Shown: in pieces, positions 36,180-45,648 of the stretch
Layout: each line of letters begins with the position of its first letter
How positions within the stretch are numbered: position 1 is the first letter of the stretch
Origin: Solen grandis
Taxonomy: Eukaryota; Mollusca; Bivalvia; Adapedonta; Solenidae
Direction of reading: 5' to 3'
NCBI GenBank assembly: GCA_021229015.1
Contig: CM037788.1
Location: 55,317,145 to 55,381,144 of the forward strand
DNA length: 64,000 nt
Notes under the pieces: generated by a model
The model's database searches: none
What the model saw: the letters and a program-made list of their open reading frames with translations, nothing else
Told to the model about the DNA's origin: nothing
Program-made: the position numbers and the translations under genes

Positions 36180-36740
36180 ATCTTGGTTTATTATTCGTTT
36201 TTGGTGCTATTCAAAAAAAAGCAACAACCTTTTTGAATAAAAACGATGATCATGAATTCGGTTTTACCTGGTAGGTGTAAAAATGCTCCAGTTTCATCAC
36301 AGTACAATCGTGAGAGATACATGTGTAAAGTTGTAAACAAGCTTAGATAAATGACATGAAATTAAATTGCATGAAATTGTTTCATATGAAGTGACTCTTA
36401 TTAATATCTTAAATGACGAAATATATTCATGACATTATATCTGTTTATCGAATTTAATTAGCTGTATATCATAAATACGAAATATTTTGCATTTTGCCAA
36501 AAGTGAATGCTTATAAATCATAATTGATTTTCCTATTTCAAAAAAAGTAAAATATCGTGATGAATTGAGGCATTCTTGCTCAAAAAGCAGCAAAAACAAC
36601 AACAACAACAACAACAAAAATACAACAACAACAAACAAACAAACAAAAACAAACACACTTCAATAAATGAAATCAAAATATATGTTAAAAGATTAACTCA
36701 TGCAAAGTATGCTTAAATTTCAAATACAGCTAATTAAACT
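36180..36740. repeat. Intronic block duplicated at 38830-39260
   Basis: ttttacctggtaggtgtaaa pairs with gttacctggtagctgtaaa, and aaaagattaactcatgcaaa pairs with aaaagatttactcatgcaaa. Order and spacing are conserved, which indicates an old local segmental duplication covering the last exon region of the unknown gene. Confidence 0.6.
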
Positions 36741-37271
36741 CGACAAACAGTATTATAATGTCATGAGTATTCGTGCATCATGGACCAGGAAAACAATAAC
36801 ATCAACACCTAGCTTGAATGAACAAAATGTTGGGTGATGCAACTTACGAAAACAAAGGCAACAACAAAGTAACGAACAAACGATTTCACTATAAACTATA
36901 TTAACTTAAGGAATTTTGTTTAATTATGATGCAAACAGAAATTGCCATAGTATAATAGTATATACACAAATGAAATAATGTGTTTAGCTGTAAAAGGTAA
37001 CTCTATTAAAATTCATAGTATATGTATATTGTTTAACAACAAAAAATCAGAGTAGGGAGAGAGAGAAAGAGAGGGATAGAGAGAGAGAGAGAAAGAGAGA
37101 GAGAGAATTCCATGTATAGTTTAGTCAAGGCACATTTAAAAAATTACCTTTCAATAAAAATAATATTTAAAACACCAGCAACAAAATATAAAACATATAC
37201 GATTAATGATTCGGCTGAAAAACTCTTTCATGAAATTTAGTAGTAATTGACATGGTTTTCTTTAAATGCAG

Positions 37272-37762
37272 GCCTTTCGAGAGACAATAGAGGGTACATC
37301 TTGAATGATCCCAAGACGACTTCTCAAAAACCGTATTCTTGGAACTACTCGGTGACTCCTGTTAAGATTATTTCAAACGAAAACATAGATACATTGAAAG
37401 ACCTCCCGGAAGCCGTACTTGCAAAGCAGGACATATATATTGACCAGATACGCCAAGCTTGGAAAACACATCCTGAAGAGATTCAACGAAAGAAGCCCAA
37501 AATTTCAGAGTGGACGCACGAATGGATTCATTCGCAACGCTCCTTTGTAATGGAGCAGCAACATCCGGTTGTCAGTAGACGAAGAAATACCCGTGTGACT
37601 AACAAGCCATTTGATCGTGTAAATTCGTCCTTGTCGAACGTAACACGACTGGGACGTGCCCCAACAAACACCCCTAAGCCCGTTACTTTGGAGACAGAAC
37701 GTGCAATGACGTCGTCAAATCTTGCAACAAACTATTTGAGACGTCATTATCTCATCACGTGA
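37272..37762 (+). CDS. Unknown host gene, last exon
   Basis: The acceptor is tttaaatgcag|gcctttcg at 37271/37272. The exon encodes ~163 residues ending ...RRHYLIT and a TGA at 37760-37762. Notable stretches are LSRDNRGYILNDPKTT, a hydrophilic helix-like DLPEAVLAKQDIYIDQIRQ, and WTHEWIHSQRSFVMEQQ. The composition is basic and soluble, without transmembrane or signal segments. The intron to the previous exon (35487-37271) contains a (GA)n run near 37075-37105, a (CAA)n run near 36597-36650 and a block duplicated at 38830-39260. The single-exon coding length and codon regularity argue for a real gene. Function unknown. Confidence 0.65.
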
Positions 37763-38636
37763 TAGAGTAACGCAGTCTTGATATAGCAGTCTTACACTGA
37801 ACACGAATATTTAGAATTGAAAACAACAACAAACAAAACAAAAACAAACAACAACAAAAACAAACAACAACAAACAAACAAAAGCACCCAGTCTCACTTA
37901 TATAGTAATTGGAAGTATCCGTGTAAATAATTGAAATAATAAATGTGTGTTAATTCACATTACATGTATTTCTCTGTGTGCGTAACAACGTTTCCTTTTT
38001 CCTGGACTGAACCAGTACTTTGTGCCTGGTAAGATCCATATTCAATGTACAGTAGGTACAACTTGATAACTTTATACAGTTTACATCGAGGATGTTTGTT
38101 TGTTTTGAGTTGATATGGAATGTATCTCATCTAGAAGTGATACGACGTTAATTTTTCAGAAGTGCGTAGCGCGAGTGAAAATACTAAAATTGCATCACTT
38201 CGAAACAAATTTTCTTTTTATATCATACTTACTGATTACGAAAAAAAGTGAAATATTGCGTGTCTTCGATCCTGCTTAACACGGAATCCATGTGAATTTT
38301 TGCCATATACAGAAAACTACACTGATAGAATACAGTATTCCATTGGCCAGCATCAGAATAATAATATTCATCATCAAAAGAGTACAAAGGTATGGATTCC
38401 TGCTAAGAAATACTTGATATACATTGAAAATTGAGTTGAGGCTTAAATGATTATTTTGCTCTTTTCTGATTTCATATCATGCATAGCGTTTGTGCATTTA
38501 TTCCATTTCTTGATTTTGTATATTGAACAAAATGAACATATATGACGAAAAACGTGTATATGATCAACTCTCTTCTAAAATTTCATTTATATTCTTATCT
38601 CATTTCAAAATACAGATTTTATATTTTCGACTGCAG

Positions 38637-38705
38637 TTTGACCAAGATCGAAAGGACAAACTGATCTTTACTATACAACAGAGCACTGACATGGTCCCTT
38701 CCACG
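38637..38705 (+). CDS. Candidate 69-nt internal exon
   Basis: Bounded by a strong acceptor (ttttcgactgcag|) and donor (acg|gtaaga), phase 0 at both ends, encoding 23 residues (FDQDRKDKLIFTIQQ...VPST). No family recognised. It lies beyond the stop of the unknown gene, just before the second copy of the duplicated intronic block. It could be a duplicated exon of that gene or part of another gene. Confidence 0.35.
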
Positions 38706-40449
38706 GTAAGAAAGTATCAAGTATTAAACATCTGTTTGATAAATATGTACAAATACAATTGTCAATATTAACTTGAAGTCAGTTACATGTAGTAATTATA
38801 TCGATTTCTATCTTGAAAGCAGAAAAAGAAAGTTTAAATGCATCAGCTATCATCAATGGACGATATTTACCATGAGTTAAAAGATAATTATGATTTCAGT
38901 GTTACCTGGTAGCTGTAAAATGTTTTAGTTTCATTGTAGTATAAACATGAATTGATGTAAAGAAAATGCAAACATGTGTAAACTTTATTTTAGCTTAAAC
39001 AAACAGAAGGAATTTAACTGTATGGAATTGTTTGTGACTGAATGGTATATCCTGAGAGTTTTAATATGTAGTGATAATGTTATATATTCTTACTGAATTT
39101 TATAAAATAATGATTGCTAATTAATTATTATTTGATTTCTTATTTGTATCCTAAAAAACATCAACATTAGATACATGGAAAATATTGATTGTTGCTAAAA
39201 GATTTACTCATGCAAAATATGGTGACATTTCAAATAAAATATAACTTTCTTTCTAGTATCAAACGACAAGAAAATAAAACATGTGTGACCAATATAAACA
39301 TATACCAAATAGACTCAAATTAAATTTTTTTTGTAACTATCTTTTATTTTTCAAGTACATATGTATATATATACACACACAAAGACAATTCGTTTTCCGA
39401 AAAATTAAATTAACGTATTTATCAATGATTATGAAATCATTATAAGTTAAAGAAATAAATATGTAAATAAACAAGCAGACAAGAAGGAGAAAAAACGGAA
39501 CAATTCTTTCAACTATCTAAATAGAAGAGAGTTATGTCCCTTTGGCTGCACATGTCAGAATCTTTCATTTTACTCAGAATTTTATTAAACCAGGAATATT
39601 CCAATCAAAAGAATTTTTAAGTTTTAAAAATCAAAGATATTATTCTTTGAAAATTCAATTAGAGCTATGTATGACATTTGTAACAAAACACATAAATCTA
39701 GATGTAAGTTGGAAGTCCTATATGATAATTAATGTCTTGGAAATAATAAAAGAAAATTAAACACAAGTTTTAAGTATAAGTTACATATCCATTATAAGCA
39801 AAAATAGTTAATTAAGAAGACTGGGCAAAAATCGAGTCTGCCAGATCAAGAAACATAGCTCAAACTTTCCTTCAAGTTGTCAAGCTGGAAGCTTAGATAA
39901 GATAACTAAATAAATTACATTCACATAAACATGAGAAGCTTATAACAAAGTGAATGTATATTTTTCAGTGTTTTGTAAATTGACTTTAAATGTACTTAAT
40001 TTTTATGTACCGAGGTCATACTTGAAAAGATACATATTTTTATGTACTGAGGTCATACCTGAAAAGATACATAAAGATATTGTATCGTCATTAATACGAC
40101 ATTTTCTTTTATTTTTTTATGTAAGTGTTAAAATTATATGTACTATTTTTATATATATATATAAAAAAAGAACGAAAAAAAAGTGAGAAAAATAAAATAG
40201 AAATAATAATAATAATAAAATAAAATAAAATAAATAAAAGGCGAAGGTTGTGTTTGTGTGCGCCTTCTCAGGATCAATTACAGTGATGCACATTAGATGT
40301 TAAAGTGTGCCTAACAGGTTGGTAAGCAAGCAGATTGAAACTGAAAAAGATACATGATTATATATACATGTATAATCAAAATATAAATTACAGTGTCATT
40401 ACTGGTCAGTCCTCCACAGGGCTGCAAAACAATCCCAGATTGTGTGAAA

Positions 40450-41216
40450 TTTATTTAATGTGCCTAATTTATAGCATAATATTTTTCACTTAATATGTAT
40501 GATTTCATCTGAAATTTAAAAGAGTCCACATTAGGCATTTTATTTTTCAATTTGCTCTTATATAAGTGTTGTTTTGCTAAAAGAATCAGAATATTTGAAG
40601 AGATCTGAAGTCTTCTATTGCCAAAAAAAAAATATCACAATTTGACCAGTTAGTAAAAATATCTGGAAAATTTGTATTTATCCAGGCTTTAATTGATCTC
40701 CAAAAAGAGTCTGCAACACTACAATCGTAGAATAAATGTTGGATACTTTCTGAGTGAAGCTGACAAAAAGAACAGATTTCAGAATCTTTTATGCCCATTC
40801 TACATAAAAGTCGGTTTGTGCCCAGATTTCTATGATTTATTCTATATTGTAGCCATTGTAGCATAGAATCTTTTGTTACATAAAAAGGTATCTCATAAAT
40901 AAAGTTCGAACTAAAGTTCTGTGGCAAATTAAGGTCTGTAACCCATTTGTTTTGTGAATTTAAATTTATATTTGATTTACACAGTAAAATATCATATATT
41001 TGACGACAGACAACCTTTACTTGAGCCATAGAGTATTTTTACGATATGAGGTTGGATTGGGTTATTTACTATATTTAATGGAAGGTTAATATTTAATAAA
41101 ACAAATTCAAATAGACTCAAATTAAAGTTAAAGTCTGACCAGGGTAAATACTGGATCAATGCAGAATAGACAAATCTGATCACCTGTACAGATGTTTTCC
41201 AAGTCAAATGTTTCGA
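40450..41216 (-). pseudogene. LINE ORF2 C-terminal fragment abutting a host stop codon
   Basis: On the minus strand: LTWKTSVQVIRFVYSALIQ, then a frameshift at about 41010, then YDILLCKSNI, SMLQWLQYRINHRNLGTNR, a knuckle CSFCQ...HLFYDC, and after a stop KMPNVDSFKFQMKSYI. This is the C-terminal region after the RT of a LINE different from the one at 16950. The 5' truncation point is at about 41216, next to the TAG of the glycosyltransferase exon. The (AAT)/(AAAAT) run at 40201-40240 may be its 3' end. Confidence 0.85.
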
Positions 41217-41217
41217 A

Positions 41218-41408
41218 CTAGTCTATTGTAACTAATCCGAGAACGTGACCACTGTTGTTGACCACTGGCAGTCTGTTTGGCAAGGAAGATGCAAAGCCAT
41301 CTTCCCACTCAATGACTAAATGATGTTTGTCGGCGTCGTCGGGTAACTCGGCGGTATGCTTGTAATGTAAACCAGCCGCTTTCCAGTTGAATGTAAGCCC
41401 CTTCTGGC
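41218..41408 (-). CDS. Glycosyltransferase (GT-A type), last exon
   Basis: The acceptor on the minus strand is cttattttag|gccagaagg (exon starts at 41408). Its first two nucleotides complete the codon left by the exon ending at 43457. It encodes GQKGLTFNWKAAGLHYKHT, an acidic stretch, then LPNRLPVVNNSGH and a TAG at 41218-41220. In the plant/protist glycosyltransferase family I compare it to, the same segment follows the YxNF motif. The stop sits at the junction with a LINE, so the true C-terminus may have been cut. Confidence 0.75.
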
Positions 41409-42301
41409 CTAAAATAAAGAGATGCAACCAGTTAGGAGAAATTTACACATATGCTCAATCGCATAAGAAAGAGTGCACTCAGAGTTTTTGCAATTCAAAT
41501 ATGTTATTTCTTGCAGGACTCTATTATGATTTGGCTGCAAACATATTACCCTTAAGTATCCATATTTTTGAAATTGCAATATAGCAAACCATATATATTT
41601 CGGAAAGAAAATGCGTCAGTGTTTACAGATAAGGATAAGTCATGGGCGAGGCCAGATAATGCTGTTTTAATTGAATATAGATGTGTTCCTGGTGCCCGAC
41701 CGACTGTAAATATTGACTATCAACCGTATGCAGCTCGTTCACAGATGATCGGGAAAAATCTACTTTACCTAATATGTGCTAGTGAAGTCTTTGTTTCCTG
41801 ACAAATAAACTTGGCAAGTGTAGGTTACATTGCACGGGAAAACGCCTTTTTTCGTAATCGCCACTTCAGCGAAATCAGTTAAATATAGAATACGGTATTC
41901 CCGAAGCAGGTGCTTGCGGGACCACGTCGTACGATCAGCAACATGGCGTTTTCACGATTTCCGGGTAGCGAAATCGTAAAATAATCCTGTGAAGTGAGCG
42001 CATGCGCGAAATGTGAATGTGATTAATCAAGCGACGGCAAATGAAAATTGAAAACCTGAATATAGGTCTTATAATTATAAATATAGTTTCAATACGGTTC
42101 AAACGGGTTTGCTTGTGATGGGGAAACCACCATTTTTTTTTACAATCACCGATGGTTAGTTGACTATGCGTCTGTACATGAGTATTGATAGACGTAATAC
42201 ACATATATAGTAAAGAATTCGTAGTCAAAGACCATCTGTGAATGGCAAGACACTTATTGAAAATTTGCAGGATCCAGATTTCTCTAAATGACAGATGGAA
42301 A

Positions 42302-42860
42302 CCTCTGATTAATCCTTGGTGTTTCTGCCAGAGCAGAAAGACATATTGGGTTTGTAATGTTTTTTCTTCTTCTTCTTATTATTTTTCTTTATTTTGAGGT
42401 TCAAATAAGAACAGGTTGCCGATGTGCTAGCATTTTGCAATTTTAAGAGCAACAACAGCAATGTTGGCCCTTTTGAATGCAATACTTGCAAATTGTGTAA
42501 AATATTGAATGCAGTCTGGTCGATTTTTTTTCTTCAAATTTTCACAGAACGTATATTTTAAGACCTAGCTGTACATATCTCTTCAGCTTACCAAAACTCG
42601 GAAAGGGCGACGTTCTATGGCAAAAACAAGTTTTGAAACAAGGACTTTAAAATGCATTTCAGTGATTTGAAGCTTTCAGATATGCTACAAACAAACAAAG
42701 ATTTGACAGCATGTACGTCTTGATGTCTATTTTATATTTTGTGAAAGCCGATGTCATATGACGTCAAATGATATCATGGTGTTAAAAGCAATTTTCAAGG
42801 AATAATAAAGGCTTTTTATGCCCCGTAAGCCTGTAAGCCTTAATTCTCGACGGATTAGTA
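42302..42860 (-). repeat. Dispersed repeat family C, minus copy in a glycosyltransferase intron
   Basis: The reverse complement matches 11240-12062: attcaaaagggccaa, ggcaacctgtt, ttgaacctcaaaa, an AAG-rich run and acaaacccaata. Placed in the 41409-43456 intron. Confidence 0.7.
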
Positions 42861-43035
42861 TACAACTTTCATTGAAGGTGCAGCGTTGTGTCTGATCGTG
42901 CAGCTGCTTATAAGAAAAGGAAGGCGGGATGAACTTGAAAAAATTACAATGTGTTTACGAGGATTAGATATATTTGAACAAATAAAGATGTAAATAGAAA
43001 TACATGCGTATTTGAAATATAATTGATTGATGTTT

Positions 43036-43265
43036 TAGGTTTACCGTCGCTCCGACAATATTTAAGTCAAATAGCGACGTCCAGCTAATTACAGGTGGGT
43101 GAAGACCACGAATGCACTGAGGCATCCGGGTAGAATCCTGACCTACCGCAAGCCATCTGGAAGGCTTTCTCATATGAAAATCCGAATGACCCTGCCGGGA
43201 CTCGAACCCACGCTGTGAGGGGCTGAGTGAGTGTTAAAGTCAGCGTCTTTACCCTCTCGGCCATT
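43036..43265 (-). mobile_element. SINE family A in a glycosyltransferase intron
   Basis: Body (cgacgtccagctaattacag), box B complement (gggactcgaaccc) and head complement (taccctctcggcca) are all present in minus orientation. The tail is short. Target-site duplications were not resolved. Confidence 0.88.
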
Positions 43266-43456
43266 TCATTGAAATACGAAAGATTCGTCATATATATACA
43301 GCAAATATTGCCATAACATGATTAATCTTCAAAAGTGTTATTTGCTTCATGGAACAGAGCCATATTTTATTTGGCCTGAGTCATATTAAAGTGAGGACAT
43401 AAATCTAGATTCTATATTTCATGACGGTAACATGCCATCATTGGATTTGCACATAC

Positions 43457-43907
43457 CTTTAAAGTTGGGATACAAAGTGCTTTCATTCCTTGTCCATGTA
43501 AAGTATATATACCACATTTCCCACATGTTGTCTTGTGTTTTTTCCCCCAAAAACTGTTGAAACCATTGCGATGCGATATTGCCAGGTACAAGCGGATGAA
43601 ACGTCTTGTTTTTGTAGACTTCAGTAAACCATGCTACATACTGGAACCAGTTTTTTGTGTTAGGAGAAAAGCCCCATGTTCCTAACGTTGGGTATAGAAA
43701 AACTCTGTGTTGCGAGGGGACAGTGAGAGGCCCAGGATCGCCGCTGTGTTTGATGCTTTCGCCTTGCAAAGAGAACCCGTTGATGTAAGGCAAGTGTCCA
43801 TACTTCTTGTGGACCGCCTTCAGGTATCTGTAGAAGTATGGTGACACAGTCAGGTCGTCTTCCAATATAACCGCTATCTCAGAACTACTGCGAGGATGTT
43901 TCCAAGT
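43457..43907 (-). CDS. Glycosyltransferase (GT-A type), catalytic exon
   Basis: The acceptor ccttttccag| lies before 43907 and the donor aaag|gtatgtg after 43457, giving 451 nt. It encodes EIAVILEDDLTVSPYFYRYL, where EDD is the metal-binding acidic motif of GT-A folds. Then come INGFSLQG, VFLYPTLGTWGFSPNTKNW, IASQWFQQFLGEK and a final YPNF. This order (LEDD-x-xVSP, GTWG, W.., Y.NF) matches a glycosyltransferase-2-like family described in plants and protists (recalled family resemblance, not searched). No signal or membrane segment is in this part. Donor sugar and acceptor cannot be deduced. Confidence 0.8.
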
Positions 43908-44082
43908 CTGGAAAAGGCGCATATGCTTTGAAATAACAAACACAACGCAAGTGTATACCTTAAATTAACAACGAATTACATTTTGTTTCACAAATAAATT
44001 TTGAGGGAGACGTTTTACGTTAACATCAATGGTAGTACTGCAAACTAACGATGCGACGTCTGATCACCACCAAGTTAGAAAA

Positions 44083-44316
44083 TTAACCCTTTCCCTCATA
44101 GAGGACACCATGAAAAGACCTATGCGAACAGCATAAAACCAGATCAGAGTTACTCGCAGGCTGATCAGGTTTTATGCTGTTCGCTGCTCCTCAGTGGTCT
44201 GGAAATGAGGACTTTATAATTAATTTGGTAAGGTTAACTGTGGTTTTCTGCAGATCAGGCTTTATGTGGTACCTACTGAGTGCGTCAAAATGAGTCTATA
44301 TGAGGGAAAGGGTTAA
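44083..44316. mobile_element. TTAA-flanked MITE (piggyBac-like ends)
   Basis: Starts ttaaccctttccctcata and ends with the exact inverse tatgagggaaagggttaa. Inside is a second inverted pair, gcgaacagcataaaacc / ggttttatgctgttcgc. About 234 bp and non-coding. TTAA target and CCC-starting ends are typical of piggyBac-derived MITEs (family knowledge). Lies in the intron between the two upstream glycosyltransferase exons. Confidence 0.88.
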
Positions 44317-44380
44317 GAGGCCTATGGTCTATATACACAATCACGCTAAACAACAATATTTACATCTCATCTGCATTCTC

Positions 44381-45292
44381 TAAAGGGACTGACTCCCAGA
44401 TGCTATCAAAATTAACGTAAAAAATATATAAACTCATTTTCGGACGTTATTGTTATTAACTTTGTTATTAAGTCTACCAACAGCCAGAAAAAATACTGAT
44501 TTTCTTATCATAATCAAATAAAATCGTTTACGATCTTACCCAATATGGGAATTTCCCGTTTATAGATAAAACATTGATTTGGTGATACGGGCACTTCACA
44601 TAGATCACGTGATCGATAAATGCATTGTCAATGAGAGAAGGAGTCGAATTTGAATGGGACGAAACGGTTTTGGGGTTAACGTCTTGATTTCCAGTCATAA
44701 ATACATCAATACTGATCAATGTCTACATAAAGGTTAAATCTCTTAGCTGTCGCCAAGTCGTTTTAAAGTATTAAGCTGTTACCGTTACAATGTGCAATGT
44801 TTCTGAGAAAGTCCCCAGTTTTCGAAAATACACTTACTTGTCTATAAACAATTTGGCAGCCAGGCTGTCGCTGTCGGCTCCAATTGTGTTATTTATTTCG
44901 CCCCATCGCGTGACGCGATCAACGATAGTTACAAGTTTTGATTTTTAGCGTTTCTGTCTCGCATCAAGTGTACGCTTTTTGGCGCTTGCCCTTTTTTCTG
45001 CCCCATTACAGTGCTTGAAATAGCTTTTTGATTAGATGCGCATGTGCGAACGTGCACTTGCGCTGTCACGTGATTTTTCAAATATCTAATTTTAAAACTT
45101 ACGTCGTAAGTAAAATTTGCATTAGAAAAAACTGCGAAAACGGCATATCTTGAGATTTCTCGGTAATGTAAGTTATCAGTGATCAGATTTCAATGCCTCA
45201 CATACAATTATAATATTGATTTTCTTGAAATTAGAAGATTTATTTTTTTCGTCATTTTAGCATCGGTTGGGCAGTCCCTTTAACAATGAACT
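44381..45292. repeat. Inverted pair of 'aaagggactg' ends bracketing an exon
   Basis: 44381-44425 (aaagggactgactcccagat...) and the reverse complement of 45245-45292 (aaagggactgcccaaccgat...) match over about 45 bp. They could be the ends of one element or two separate insertions. The glycosyltransferase exon 44540-44722 lies between them, so two insertions seem more likely. Confidence 0.5.
44540..44722 (-). CDS. Glycosyltransferase (GT-A type), upstream exon
   Basis: 183 nt, phase 0 at both ends: acceptor tttatgtag|aca before 44722 and donor ccatattgg|gtaaga after 44540. It encodes TLISIDVFMTGNQ, i.e. the V/I-D-(I/V)-F strand of a GT-A domain, a Ser/Thr-rich loop, HVIYVKCPYHQ, and ends in ...GKFPYW. 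Joined to the next exon this reads W-TWKHP just before the EDD motif. Earlier exons with the initial nucleotide-binding strand and any signal anchor were not found; they would lie at higher coordinates, behind the transposon-rich 44.8-48.8 kb. Confidence 0.65.
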
Positions 45293-45648
45293 AATACGTA
45301 GCAAATGTAAATATAATCTTACACTGTTTTTTCTTGTCTTATAACCCATAAGAAACTCGTTTTACTTCGAGTTTTAAGCAATGTAAACAAACGACAGTAA
45401 ACACGTTGGCACCTTGCCAAACTTTGCAGGAGATTTTATTACATTTCTCCAAAATGACTGTGAATGAGTTAATCTACTTCCATTTGGAGTAAAATGCTAA
45501 AAAGAATGATTTGCTGATGGTCCGCACCAATGAACTATTGAAGTGAGCTATTCAGTCGTAAAATGTGATAGTAAATGGTGATATTTCAAAATACAACTTC
45601 TAGAATATTTATAGATAAACTGTTTCAACAATATACCTCATATGTATA

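Noticed and set aside
41568..41801. 77-codon plus-strand frame inside the glycosyltransferase intron
   Set aside because: No family motif; in antisense orientation to a supported gene and without clear splice signals.
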